Shown: positions 6,274-14,288 of the stretch, piece after piece
Position numbering within the stretch: position 1 is the first letter of the stretch
How the letters are laid out: every line of letters begins with the position of its first letter
Source of the DNA: Nitrospirota bacterium
GTDB lineage: Bacteria; Nitrospirota; Thermodesulfovibrionia; Thermodesulfovibrionales; Magnetobacteriaceae
Direction: 5' to 3'
Assembly: GCA_015233485.1 (NCBI GenBank)
Contig: JADFXO010000028.1
Span: 1-21,205, forward strand
DNA: 21,205 bases
Notes under the pieces: generated by a model
Database searches by the model: none
What the model saw: only the letters and a program-made list of their open reading frames with translations
What the model was told of the DNA's origin: nothing
Made by a program: the position numbers and the translations under genes

Positions 6274-9200
6274 TTACTGTTGTTTCGCCGGTACCCAGCT
6301 CGACCAGTGTTTCAGGACTTCCCATCTTCTTCTGGCGTCTTGTACGTTTTCCTTCATGAGCATAGCCGCCCTTTCCGGATTCGATGACTTCAGCGCCATA
6401 AAGCGTGTCTGCCCATACGCATAATCGGCTATGTTGAAACTCGGCTCTTTGCAGTCAATCTGCATCGGGCTTTTGCCTTCTGCCTCAAGGGCCGGGTTGT
6501 ACCTGTAAAGCGGCCAATATCCGCAGGCAACCGCTTCTTTCATAATCTCAACCGCTTTGGTCAGGTTGACGCCGTGGGCTATACACGGTGAATATGCGAT
6601 GATTAACGATGGGCCGTCGTGTGCCTCGGCCTCCAACATCGCCTTTATTATTTGTGAGGGGTTGGCGCCAAAACACGCCTGGGCAACATAGACATTACCG
6701 TAAGTCGCCATTATCAGGCCTATCTGCTTCTTGGCGTTTGACTTGCCGGCTGCCGCAAATTGTGCGGTTGCGCCCCTTTGGGTTGACTTTGACATCTGTC
6801 CGCCCGTGTTTGAATACACTTCGGTGTCCAGGATCATTACATTTATGTTCTCACCGGAGGCCAGTACCTGATCAACGCCGCCGTATCCTATGTCATAACC
6901 CCAACCGTCGCCGCCAAGCGCCCATACGCTCTTCTTCACGAGATAATTCGCGCATGACCGAAGCATCTTCGCGCCGTCTGAGTTATCATTCGCAACGAGT
7001 TTCAATAGCTCATCCACCCGTGCGCGCTGCTTCTCTATGCCCTCCTGAGAGGACTGGTCGGCATTTTTAAGCTCATCGAAAAGCCCCTTCGCGCCTGAGT
7101 AAGAGGGGGCGAGGGTGTCGAGGAGTTCTCTTGCCTGTTTTGTGAAATAATCCACCGTCTGTCTCATACCAAGCGCAAACTCGGCATTGTCCTCAAACAG
7201 GGAATTACCCCATGCAGGGCCTCTGCCGTCTGCCCTCTTGGCGTACGGGGTTGTGGGGAGATTGCCGCCGTAAATGGACGAACAGCCGGTTGCGTTCCCT
7301 ATTAAGAGGCGGTCGCCAAACAGCTGGGTGAGCAGTTTTATATAAGGGGTCTCGCCGCAGCCCGCACAGCAGCCGGAGAACTCAAACAGCGGTCTTACCA
7401 GCTGCGTTCCCTTTACCGTCGTAAGTTTGACCTTAGACTGGTCGCACTCGGGGAGTGACATGAAGAACTTGAAGTTTTCAGCCTCATCGGCACGTACGCC
7501 TGCCAGATGGGTCATGTTGATTGCCCTGGTCTCCGTTCTCTTGCCCTCGGCATCCTTTTTGCGTCCGGGACATGCCTCAACGCAAGAGCCGCAGCCTACG
7601 CAATCCTCAGGGGCAACCTGGACGGTGAACTTCATTCCTTCGAATTCCTTTCCGGTTGCTTTAACCGACTTAAACTTCGCCGGTGCCTTGGCTAAGTCAG
7701 ATTCGCCATAGACCTTAACCCTTATTGCCGCGTGAGGACATACGAAAGAACACGTGGCGCACTGGATACAGGCGTCCGGTTCCCAAATAGGGACATTTAC
7801 GGCAATTGCCCTCTTTTCGTACTGAGTGGTTGCCGTCGGCCAGACACCGTCGTTTGGCATCGCGGACACTGGAAGTGAGTCGCCATTGCCCCGGATTATT
7901 GTAGCCGTTACGTTCTTTACAAACTCAGGGGCATCGTCAGAGACGGCCTTGCGCATCTGCACCTTGCTGGTTGCCTTCGCCGGGATGGGGACTTCGACGA
8001 TATTTTTCAGCGCTACATCGACCGCCGCATAGTTCATATTAACGACCTTGTCGCCCTTTTTCTGGTACGTCTTTTTTATTTCGGCCTTGATTGCGTTTAT
8101 CGCCTCGTCCTTGGGTATGACGTTAGAGATAACGAAAAAGGCGGTCTGCATTATCATGTTTATTCTTGAGCCGAGCCCCAGCTCTTCTGCAAGGGCTATT
8201 GCGTCTATTATATAGAACTTCATCTTCTTGGAAATCAGATTTTCCTGAACCTCTGCCGGCAGCTTATCCCACACGGTGTCCTTGGTGTCTGAGGTGGTGA
8301 GCAGGAATACGGCGCCTTCTTCGGCATTTGCGAGCATATCGTATTTCTCAAGGAACGAGGTGTTGTGACATGCTATGAACTGCGCCTGCGAGATTAGATA
8401 GGGATTAGATATCTGCTCTTTTCCAAAACGCACATGGCTTGTGGTAATCGACCCGGATTTCTTTGAGTCGTAAACGAAATATCCCTGCGCGTAGTTTTCT
8501 GTCTGGCCGCCGATGATTTTTATCGTATTTTTGTTAGCTCCAACCGTGCCGTCAGCGCCAAGACCGTAGAACATAGCGCGAAACACGTCTTTACCTTCTA
8601 TGTTGAGCTTCTTGTCGTATGGAAGGCTCAGATGAGTTATGTCGTCATCAATACCAACGGTGAAGTGGTTTTTCGGCTTGCTCTCAGAAAGGTTGTCGTA
8701 TACTGCTTTTGCCATTCCGGGCGTAAAATCCTTGGAGCCGAGGCCGTAACGTCCGCCGACTACCTTAGGCCATTTCTTTAAATTGCCTATGCCAAGCTCG
8801 AGCGCTTCGCCAACGGCAGTCCTTACGTCCAGATACAAGGGTTCGCCCGACGCACCGGGTTCTTTTGTGCGGTCTAATACAGCTATGGACTTTACTGTGG
8901 AGGGGAGCGCTGACATCAGGGCAGCAGTATCGAATGGCCTGTAGAGCCTGACCTGGATGAGGCCGAGCTTCTCGCCCTTTGCGTTAAGATAGTTTATCGT
9001 GCTTAACATAACGTCGCCTGCCGAGCCTAAGATGACGGCCACGCGTTCTGCTTTGGGGTCGCCGTAGTAATCGAAGAGTTTATACTGGCGATTGACCAGA
9101 CCGGCGAACTTGTCCATTGCCTTTTGCACTATGCCGGGGACTGCGTTGTAGAATTGATTTACCGTTTCGCGGCCCTGGAAATAAACATCTGGATTTTGAG

Positions 9201-9855
9201 CCGTGCCGCGAATAGTGGGTTTGTCCGGGCATAGCCCCCTTGCACGATGGGCAAAGACATAGTCGTTGTTTATCATTGCCTTCATGTCGTCAAAGGTCAG
9301 CTCTTCAATCTTGGCCTCCTCGTGAGAGGTTCTGAAGCCGTCGAAGAAGTGCATAAACGGTATGCGTGACTCAAGTGTTGCGGATTGTGCGATTAAGGCG
9401 AAGTCCATTGCCTCCTGGACGTCTTTTGAACAGAGCATCGCAAATCCTGTGGATCTTGCGGCCATGACGTCGCTGTGGTCGCCGAATATCGAGAGTCCCT
9501 GTGCGGCTAGTGACCGCGCGGTGATGCTGAACACTGTGGGAGTCAGTTCACCGGCGATTTTATACATGTTTGGAACGACTAGTAAAAGTCCCTGCGATGC
9601 CGTTACGGTCGTGGCAAGCGCACCTGCGGCTAACGACCCGTGTACGGCGCCGGCAACTCCAGCCTCTGACTGCATCATTCCGACCTTTGGAACATTACCC
9701 CATATGTTGACTTTGCCGGCGGCGCTTTTAGCGTCGCAATGCTCGGCAATCGGACTGGACGGTGTTATCGGATAGATCGTTACGATCTCGCTTGTTGCGT
9801 GAACGACATGCGCACACGCCCCGCACCCATCCATTATTACCATTTTTCTGCTCAT
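6274..9855 (-). CDS. nifJ: Pyruvate:ferredoxin (flavodoxin) oxidoreductase
   Basis: Single-chain PFOR that converts pyruvate and CoA to acetyl-CoA and CO2 with reduction of ferredoxin or flavodoxin; cytosolic and central to anaerobic carbon metabolism. The chain from ATG 9855 is 1193 aa, normal for the family. Domain order: N-terminal TPP pyrimidine-binding domain (YPITPSSPIAEHCDA), domain II, gamma-type domain (GLGADGTVGANKNTIKIIGG), two [4Fe-4S] clusters (CIQCATCSFVCP near 697 and CVGCGSCVEACPG near 752), then GCCAGCGETPY near 828 with the proximal cluster cysteines, and the TPP diphosphate domain (GDGWGYDIGYGG near 980, EVYSNTGGQ). GGAGGG lies 6 bases before ATG 9855, which I prefer over an in-frame ATG at 9867. 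It is transcribed alone and ends at the shared terminator. Confidence 0.97.
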   Translation of the reverse strand: MSRKMVIMDGCGACAHVVHATSEIVTIYPITPSSPIAEHCDAKSAAGKVNIWGNVPKVGMMQSEAGVAGAVHGSLAAGALATTVTASQGLLLVVPNMYKIAGELTPTVFSITARSLAAQGLSIFGDHSDVMAARSTGFAMLCSKDVQEAMDFALIAQSATLESRIPFMHFFDGFRTSHEEAKIEELTFDDMKAMINNDYVFAHRARGLCPDKPTIRGTAQNPDVYFQGRETVNQFYNAVPGIVQKAMDKFAGLVNRQYKLFDYYGDPKAERVAVILGSAGDVMLSTINYLNAKGEKLGLIQVRLYRPFDTAALMSALPSTVKSIAVLDRTKEPGASGEPLYLDVRTAVGEALELGIGNLKKWPKVVGGRYGLGSKDFTPGMAKAVYDNLSESKPKNHFTVGIDDDITHLSLPYDKKLNIEGKDVFRAMFYGLGADGTVGANKNTIKIIGGQTENYAQGYFVYDSKKSGSITTSHVRFGKEQISNPYLISQAQFIACHNTSFLEKYDMLANAEEGAVFLLTTSDTKDTVWDKLPAEVQENLISKKMKFYIIDAIALAEELGLGSRINMIMQTAFFVISNVIPKDEAINAIKAEIKKTYQKKGDKVVNMNYAAVDVALKNIVEVPIPAKATSKVQMRKAVSDDAPEFVKNVTATIIRGNGDSLPVSAMPNDGVWPTATTQYEKRAIAVNVPIWEPDACIQCATCSFVCPHAAIRVKVYGESDLAKAPAKFKSVKATGKEFEGMKFTVQVAPEDCVGCGSCVEACPGRKKDAEGKRTETRAINMTHLAGVRADEAENFKFFMSLPECDQSKVKLTTVKGTQLVRPLFEFSGCCAGCGETPYIKLLTQLFGDRLLIGNATGCSSIYGGNLPTTPYAKRADGRGPAWGNSLFEDNAEFALGMRQTVDYFTKQARELLDTLAPSYSGAKGLFDELKNADQSSQEGIEKQRARVDELLKLVANDNSDGAKMLRSCANYLVKKSVWALGGDGWGYDIGYGGVDQVLASGENINVMILDTEVYSNTGGQMSKSTQRGATAQFAAAGKSNAKKQIGLIMATYGNVYVAQACFGANPSQIIKAMLEAEAHDGPSLIIAYSPCIAHGVNLTKAVEIMKEAVACGYWPLYRYNPALEAEGKSPMQIDCKEPSFNIADYAYGQTRFMALKSSNPERAAMLMKENVQDARRRWEVLKHWSSWVPAKQQ

Positions 9856-9875
9856 GATTCCCTCCATCTGCCCAT
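9852..9875 (-). other. Duplicated RBS-start region; 7-codon leader ORF before nifJ
   Basis: On the minus strand the segment GGAGG-AAATC-ATG-GGCA is followed at once by a near copy, GGAGG-GAATC-ATG-AGCA, whose ATG is the chosen nifJ start. The upstream copy begins an ORF, MGRWRES, at 9875. Its TGA overlaps the nifJ ATG as ATGA, so ribosomes finishing the leader could restart on nifJ. The duplication is seen directly; a regulatory role is inference. Confidence 0.5.
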
Positions 9876-9909
9876 GATTTCCTCCATTAAGCTTGATAAA
9901 ATTGTTTGA

Positions 9910-9930
9910 TTTGACATGATAGCAGTCAAA
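9910..9930. promoter_or_regulatory. Inverted repeat in the nifJ-tadA intergenic region
   Basis: TTTGAC (9910-9915) and GTCAAA (9925-9930) are separated by 9 bases, about 55 bases upstream of the nifJ start. On the minus strand the outer arm also supplies TTGACT, with AACAAT 17 bases further on as a possible weak promoter. A regulator-binding site for nifJ is plausible but no specific regulator can be named. Confidence 0.35.
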
Positions 9931-10055
9931 TTACCCTTATATAACACACTACTCTGGCACACTGCCCGTAGAACCGCTCTGCCCGCCTCTTATCAAAGTA
10001 CAAGTATAAATGAACATAATAAATAATTTCAAGTGATTTAATTTATAATTTCGTG

Positions 10056-10061
10056 TATAAT
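10056..10061 (+). promoter_or_regulatory. Likely -10 element of tadA
   Basis: A perfect TATAAT preceded by GTG lies 8 bases before the tadA ATG. The -35 region is poor (GTGATT at 10033-10038). Transcription would start about at 10068, so the message would have almost no leader, leaving the AGAGGA before the ATG largely outside it unless an earlier promoter is used. Confidence 0.4.
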
Positions 10062-10069
10062 TCAGAGGA

Positions 10070-10535
10070 ATGGATGAGGAATCGAAGGAGCGGGACATAT
10101 ATTACATGGGGCGCGCGCTAACAGAGGCGCGGAGGGCGTTTTCCGTGGGTGAGATTCCCGTTGGTGCGGTGGTCGTTGACGGTGCTGGCGAGATAATCGC
10201 CGCGGCCGGAAACGAAAAGGAGCGGCTTTCTGACCCGACGGCACATGCCGAGTTGACGGCGATAAGGATGGCGGCTGCAAGGAGCGCCGAAGGATGGCGG
10301 CTTTCCGGCATGACCCTATACGTGACGAAAGAACCGTGCGTGATGTGTGCCGGGGCGATTGTAAACGCGCGGATTAGCCGTGTAGTATATGGATGTTCCG
10401 ACATAAAAGGTGGCGCGGCGGGCAGCCTGTTTACGCTGTTGACGGATGAGCGTCTGAACCATCGCGCGGAGGTAACAAAGGGCGTGCTTGAGCGGGAGTG
10501 CGCGGGGCTGTTAAAGGAGTTTTTCGTAGAACTAA

Positions 10536-10558
<23 letters not shown>
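10070..10558 (+). CDS. tadA: tRNA adenosine(34) deaminase TadA
   Basis: Zinc-dependent deaminase that converts A34 to inosine in tRNA-Arg(ACG), 162 aa, of normal size. The cytidine-deaminase-fold zinc motif is intact: HAE (about 58-60, in TAHAELTAIRMA) with the catalytic Glu, and PCVMCAGAI (about 88-96) with the two zinc cysteines. ATG 10070 has AGAGGA just upstream. An internal ATG at 10106 (MGRALTEARRAF) matches the shorter family N-terminus and is an alternative. Oddly, the last seven codons and the stop (RGCRAV region) lie within the tRNA-Ser gene that starts at 10536, a 23-base overlap. The C-terminal residues are therefore dictated by tRNA sequence. Confidence 0.93.
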
Positions 10559-10627
<69 letters not shown>

Positions 10628-10674
10628 ATATAGCGGTGGGCCGATGTCCACAGGATAACTTAGGATTATAAATT

Positions 10675-11296
10675 ATGGCATATTCGCTTATTCAAATAAA
10701 TAGATGTATCTTTCATTTGACTCATGTACAAAACGTATCGTCAATACTTAAAAATGGCATATTGAGTAAGAATCAAATACGAACTAAAAAGATAAAAATC
10801 AATGATGTCTCACATGAGAATATCCAAGACAGGCGCGCAAATATTTTAATTCCCGAGACAAACATAAGCTTACATGACTGCGTTCCTATGTTTCTTGGGG
10901 CACGTCCTCCTATGTTATATGCAGTTATAGGCAAGGGGTTCGAACAGAAAGATATGGTTTACGTTATAGTCGATTGGAATATTATCGGGAAGGCAAATGT
11001 ATGGTACACTAATGGAAATGCAAGTTCACGTGGGACTAATTTTTTTCATGGCAAGATAGATTTAAAAAAATATTGATGTAGAGGCCGTACAGGCAAAATA
11101 CTATAGTGATAAAGGTGACGAATTTAAGCGGCGAAAACAGGCAGAGGTATTGAAACTAAATAAAGTAAATATTGATGAAATAAGTGGGTTCGTAGTATAT
11201 AATAGAGAAGTACAAATAATGATTGACAACATGCTTAATTCACAAAAAATAATCAGAAAAACTCTTGTAATTAAGGAGTACTATTACGATGATTAA
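10675..11296 (+). pseudogene. darT: DarT DNA ADP-ribosyltransferase toxin, frameshifted
   Basis: DarT-family toxins add ADP-ribose to thymidine in single-stranded DNA. The N-terminal 133 aa show the family pattern: IFHLTHVQNVSSILKNGIL, then IQDRR carrying the NAD-site Arg, then DCVPMFLGARPPMLYAV. The frame stops at 11076 right after a run of seven A (11064-11070). In the +1 frame, coding continues from about 11072 as IDVEAVQAKYYSDKGDEFKRR and KQAEVL to a stop at 11294-11296. That stop overlaps the darG start by 8 bases, as expected for an intact operon. KQAE contains the position of the known catalytic Glu, so the unshifted product should be inactive. Removing one A gives about 206 aa, normal DarT size. 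The whole locus is AT-richer than the flanks. Confidence 0.85.
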
Positions 11297-12386
11297 CTTC
11301 ATGATGGGAGATATTTTTAAATCAGAGGCACAGACTCTCGTTGCTACGGTTAATTGTGCCGGAGTAATGGGCAAGGGTTTGGCAAAGGAGTTTAAACAAA
11401 GATTCCCTGAGATGTTTAAAGAATACGCTAAGGCTTGTAAAAGGGGAGAGCTAAGGAAGGGCACGTTATTTTTTTATGACTATTTGCATAGGAAAATATT
11501 GTGTTTTCCAACAAAAGATAATTGGAAAAACTCATCAAAATATGAATTCATAGAAGAAGGATTGATTGCATTACGTGATAACTATTCTACATGGGGTATA
11601 AGTTCAATCGCAATTCCTCCTTTAGGCAGTGGACTTGGGGGCCTGAGATGGGATAGAGTTCGGAGGTTGATTCAAAAATACTTGGGAGATATTCCGATAA
11701 ACATTGAAGTTTATGAGCCATTACAAAACAATGACCGTATATCGGGTAATAATCCTTATAGGGATAAAGATAAGGTCAAAATAACTGCTGCCTTAATATA
11801 TACTGGGGAAATGATACGTATAGCAAGGAATGCGTTTCCGATAGATAATATAAAAATAGGCAGATTATTGTTACAAAAAATAGCTTTTTTCTCTCAAATG
11901 GCGGGCTTGCCAATCAAACTCAATTTTGAAAAGTATAAATATGGGCCATATGATCATAAACTAAAATTCAACGTTGAAAGATTAGAGGGTATTTTTGTCA
12001 GGGATGCTTCACCTACAATAGCACGTTCGGATCTAAGAATAATTGATGAACAAGACTGGACCGAAACTGTCGAATCGTCAGACGTAGGGATTGACTTGAA
12101 TAAAGCGCGAAAATACATTGATAGGGCCGTAAATTTTCTAAAAGATGAGTCGGTGTCTCAAATCGAATTGCTCTCTACGGTCTATCTGGCGTGGGTATCT
12201 CTTGTTGCAGGCGGGCTTGTTGGTACAAATAATGAAGTTTTTGAATTCATTCAAGAATGGAAACTTGATAAGTTTACAATAGATGACGTAGAAAAGGCAT
12301 TAAACAGACTTTATGATGGAAATTGGATTCCAAAGGATATTACAGAAGATGCAGAAACACTGACAGAACTAATAAACCTATCGTAA
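11289..12386 (+). CDS. darG: DarG macrodomain antitoxin
   Basis: Antitoxin of the DarTG system, 365 aa. The N-terminal macrodomain (about residues 1-150) has TLVATVNCAGVMGKGLAKEFK, which binds ADP-ribose, and IAIPPLGSGLGGLRW, which is the diphosphate loop. It is the DNA ADP-ribosylglycohydrolase that reverses DarT action. The C-terminal half (KVKITAALIYTGEMIRIAR to the end) corresponds to the DarT-binding, DUF4065/SocA-like antitoxin domain, with the typical YKYGPYDHKL segment. AAGGAG lies about 12 bases before ATG 11289, which overlaps the end of the recoded darT frame. The frame is intact while darT is broken, as expected where a toxin has been lost first. AT-rich composition suggests horizontal gain. 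Confidence 0.9.
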   Translation: MINFMMGDIFKSEAQTLVATVNCAGVMGKGLAKEFKQRFPEMFKEYAKACKRGELRKGTLFFYDYLHRKILCFPTKDNWKNSSKYEFIEEGLIALRDNYSTWGISSIAIPPLGSGLGGLRWDRVRRLIQKYLGDIPINIEVYEPLQNNDRISGNNPYRDKDKVKITAALIYTGEMIRIARNAFPIDNIKIGRLLLQKIAFFSQMAGLPIKLNFEKYKYGPYDHKLKFNVERLEGIFVRDASPTIARSDLRIIDEQDWTETVESSDVGIDLNKARKYIDRAVNFLKDESVSQIELLSTVYLAWVSLVAGGLVGTNNEVFEFIQEWKLDKFTIDDVEKALNRLYDGNWIPKDITEDAETLTELINLS

Positions 12387-12399
12387 AGTTAGGGGTGAG

Positions 12400-12536
12400 T
12401 AGACCGTCAGACCGGAGCTTTGCCGGCTGGCTTCCTTCAGATTCCGCCTCGCGACGGACACCCTTGCCTTTTGTTGGCGCTATCAGCCCCCGGAGTGGAC
12501 TTCCACCACCAAGTATGCGCCCGTGCCGGGAGCACC
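12400..12536. other. Hairpin-rich non-coding segment after darG
   Basis: After the AT-rich darG, composition jumps to GC-rich and several short hairpins are packed together: CCGG-agctttg-CCGG (12412-12426), GTGG-actt-CCAC (12495-12506) and a final stem TGCgCCCG-tgc-CGGGaGCA (12516-12534). A frame overlapping the end of darG runs through it but has no coding character. The pattern looks like the structured end of a mobile element or a dispersed repeat, such as an IS200/IS605-type or intron-linked end, but no transposase is present. Its identity is unknown. Confidence 0.35.
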
Positions 12537-12541
12537 AAAAA

Positions 12542-12567
12542 AAAGGCCGGGGATAAACCCGGCCTTT
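12542..12567. terminator. Intrinsic terminator, usable on both strands
   Basis: The stem AAAGGCCGGG (12542-12551) pairs with CCCGGCCTTT (12558-12567) around a six-base loop. Eight A just before it provide a T tract on the minus strand, so it most clearly ends the exported-protein operon. TTT on the other side can serve transcripts from darG. Confidence 0.85.
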
Positions 12568-12586
12568 AAATATACCTACATGTGAC

Positions 12587-13090
12587 TTATTTGCAAGTTA
12601 CTAAATTGGCTTTTCCAGCGAAATCCTTTTGGGTCGTTGAGCCTGAAGATGTCGCTACTGTGGTCACGCGAGTATACGTGCCGTTGAACGTATTCGGATT
12701 CAGAGTCATGTGCAAGAGGGTCACGTTCAGCTGAGGAGCCGCCGTCACGTCTGAATAACCCGCTATGCCGGTTACGTGTAGTTTGGCTTCAAATTTCGTG
12801 GTACTCGTCAGGGAAAAGCTTCCGTCTACGAGCTGCATGTTTGTCACGAATGGAGAAGTCGTGTAAACCTGTGCCTTTATTCCCGCTGCCGCGTAGTAAT
12901 TATAGCCTAACGAACTTTTCGAATCGTTGTCGCCGACATACGACAAGCCCAGCTTCATATATGAATATGACCCGGCTGTGCTGTCAGTCAGCAGCCAACA
13001 GAACTCCGTTGCCTCACTCTTTTCCATACCCAACGCCAATACACATAACACTAACACCACAGTTGCTGCCAATACCCTTATTACTTTCAT
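12587..13090 (-). CDS. Exported FCW-motif protein, paralog 3
   Basis: Unknown function, 167 aa from ATG 13090, chosen because GGAGG lies 7-11 bases upstream; the longer frame to 13111 adds MQKGGCL over the ribosome-binding site. The N-terminus MKVIRVLAATVVLVLCVLAL is a signal peptide, with probable cleavage before EATEFCW. The mature part is rich in Ser, Thr and alternating hydrophobic residues, suggesting a beta-sheet domain. It shares FCW, YMKLGLSYVG, MQLVDGSFSLTST, NGTYTRV, DFAGKA and a final Cys (VTCK) with the two upstream genes, and is the most diverged of the three. It is the last gene before the terminator. The paired Cys near both ends could form a disulfide in the periplasm or outside the cell. 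Confidence 0.8.
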   Translation of the reverse strand: MKVIRVLAATVVLVLCVLALGMEKSEATEFCWLLTDSTAGSYSYMKLGLSYVGDNDSKSSLGYNYYAAAGIKAQVYTTSPFVTNMQLVDGSFSLTSTTKFEAKLHVTGIAGYSDVTAAPQLNVTLLHMTLNPNTFNGTYTRVTTVATSSGSTTQKDFAGKANLVTCK

Positions 13091-13172
13091 CAAACAGCCT
13101 CCTTTTTGCATTTTTTTAAGCCTTTATCTTTTTTTCCCCACCCTTAACAGGTGAAGATAATCATCCACAAAA

Positions 13173-13604
13173 TTACGGGCATATGGCAGGCATCGCTAGC
13201 CCTGAAAATTTTGCCTCTGACGAATTTACCCTATAATAATAACCGGTAAATGTCGCATCCAACATCAAGTGCACATCCTCAACCAACAACGAGTTCGAAT
13301 TTGGTACCAACGGGCCCATTACGCCTAGTGACATCATGTAGCCCGAACCTGTAGATTCCAGACTGCCCGAAACCAACTGTGTCGAAGTCTTGGCTCCCGC
13401 GCGGGTCATTACGGTCTTTGATCCCGATAACGAATAATGCCCTCCGTCGAACATCACCACTCCAACCCTTAAAAAATATACCTCATTGGACTTGCCATCA
13501 TCCATGTTCCAGCAAAAGTCCGATCCAACTACATTCGCAAACGCCAACGCGCTTAACCCTACCACAATAACAAAGGCTGCCAACACTATCTTCAATGCTT
13601 TCAT
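13173..13604 (-). CDS. Exported FCW-motif protein, paralog 2
   Basis: Unknown function, 143 aa. GGAGGG precedes ATG 13604. A clear signal peptide (MKALKIVLAAFVIVVGLSAL, cleavage likely after AFA) leads to a mature domain beginning NVVGSDFCWNMDDG. Shared features with paralog 1 are FLRVGVVMFDGGHYSLSG, SGSLESTGSG, VHLMLDATFTGYYYRV, FSGLA and a terminal Cys in AICP. The two Cys (one in FCW, one at the end) are the only ones in the mature part. The gene lies 61 bases after paralog 1 and 82 bases before paralog 3 with no terminator between them, so it is the middle of a three-gene operon. Alternating hydrophobic residues suggest a small beta-barrel or beta-sandwich. Confidence 0.85.
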   Translation of the reverse strand: MKALKIVLAAFVIVVGLSALAFANVVGSDFCWNMDDGKSNEVYFLRVGVVMFDGGHYSLSGSKTVMTRAGAKTSTQLVSGSLESTGSGYMMSLGVMGPLVPNSNSLLVEDVHLMLDATFTGYYYRVNSSEAKFSGLAMPAICP

Positions 13605-13665
13605 TAAATGCCCTCCTGTTTATTCTTCTTCGCCTGCCCCATGGACAAACGGTTTTCAGTTCAGT

Positions 13666-14136
13666 CTAGTATGATGAACATACTGTAAGCGTCGCTGCCC
13701 CGTCATACCTTGTCTCTGATGTGTTCGTAGCGGCGTAATCAGTAAACGTACGATAGTAAACCCCGCTCATCAAATTGGCGTCTAACAACATCTGAATACG
13801 CGTCGCAGATAAATCGGTTGTCCCACCGCCGACACTGGTCAAAGATACGGCCACTGTGCTCACTTGGGTCTTGCTGTTACTCGTTACTTCCAACGGCCCG
13901 CTCATTTCCGATACACTCAACGCCGCGAAGGTTGTCGCGCTGTAAACTGTGTCCGTGCCAGACATCAAATAGTGTCCGTTTCCATAATTCGCTAACGAGA
14001 GTCTGATGTAATGAATCTGACTTGCGTTACCATCCTGTCCTACCCAACAATACGCAGCCGCCTGCGCATGTGTGTTCATAACCAACACACTCGCCAACAC
14101 CAACACCAGTACTGCTAAACCCTTTAGTACTTTCAT
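13666..14136 (-). CDS. Exported FCW-motif protein, paralog 1
   Basis: Unknown function, 156 aa. GGAGG precedes ATG 14136. The signal peptide MKVLKGLAVLVLVLASVLVM, with cleavage after AQA, is textbook. The mature chain starts AAYCWVGQDGNASQIHYIRL and carries NYGNGHYLMSGTDT, SGPLEVTSNSK, RIQMLLDANLMSGVYYRTF, YDGAATLTVC and a C-terminal SSY. It aligns with paralog 2 along its length. It is the first gene of the operon; a promoter on the minus strand and a leader with three hairpin repeats lie upstream. I do not recognise the family. Export across the inner membrane is well supported. Final location and ligand are unknown. Confidence 0.85.
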   Translation of the reverse strand: MKVLKGLAVLVLVLASVLVMNTHAQAAAYCWVGQDGNASQIHYIRLSLANYGNGHYLMSGTDTVYSATTFAALSVSEMSGPLEVTSNSKTQVSTVAVSLTSVGGGTTDLSATRIQMLLDANLMSGVYYRTFTDYAATNTSETRYDGAATLTVCSSY

Positions 14137-14146
14137 CTAAGTCCTC

Positions 14147-14224
14147 CTGTTGTTTTTCCGGCCTTATCAGCCGCTGTTGTTTTTCGGCCTACAGGCCGCT
14201 GTTGTTTTTCGGCCTTATCAGCCG
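14147..14224 (-). repeat. Three tandem hairpin repeats in the operon leader
   Basis: Three units of 27, 25 and 26 bases (14147-14173, 14174-14198, 14199-14224) repeat head to tail, with a partial fourth starting at 14225. On the minus strand each contains a stem, CGGCT-gataa-GGCCG in units one and three and CGGCC-tgta-GGCCG in unit two, joined by GAAAAACAG linkers. The sequence change in unit two keeps the stem paired. The array ends just before the GGAGG of paralog 1, so it would be transcribed as part of the 5' leader. Confidence 0.8.
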
Positions 14225-14288
14225 CTGTTGTGAGTTTATATTATGCCTGCCCTTCGCTACTGTAAGACATGGAAGGCCAAGTTTGGTT

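Noticed and set aside
6609..8032. Several plus-strand ORFs opposite nifJ
   Set aside because: They are antisense shadows of a highly conserved enzyme, with low-complexity Arg/Pro/Ser-rich translations and no own start signals.
11064..11076. Programmed -1 frameshift on A_AAA_AAA in darT
   Set aside because: The heptamer is in the right register, but the -1 frame reaches a TAG within a few codons. The DarT C-terminus lies in the +1 frame, so a classical -1 event cannot make it.
12323..12556. 77-codon ORF overlapping the end of darG
   Set aside because: Starts inside darG in another frame, has no ribosome-binding site, and continues through the hairpin-rich segment without protein-like character.
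12841..13674. Plus-strand ORFs opposite the exported-protein genes
   Set aside because: Their translations are Ser/Thr/Pro-rich shadows. The minus-strand frames have signal peptides, strong ribosome-binding sites and mutual homology.
14147..14224. CRISPR array
   Set aside because: The units are contiguous, with no variable spacers, only about three copies, and no cas genes.
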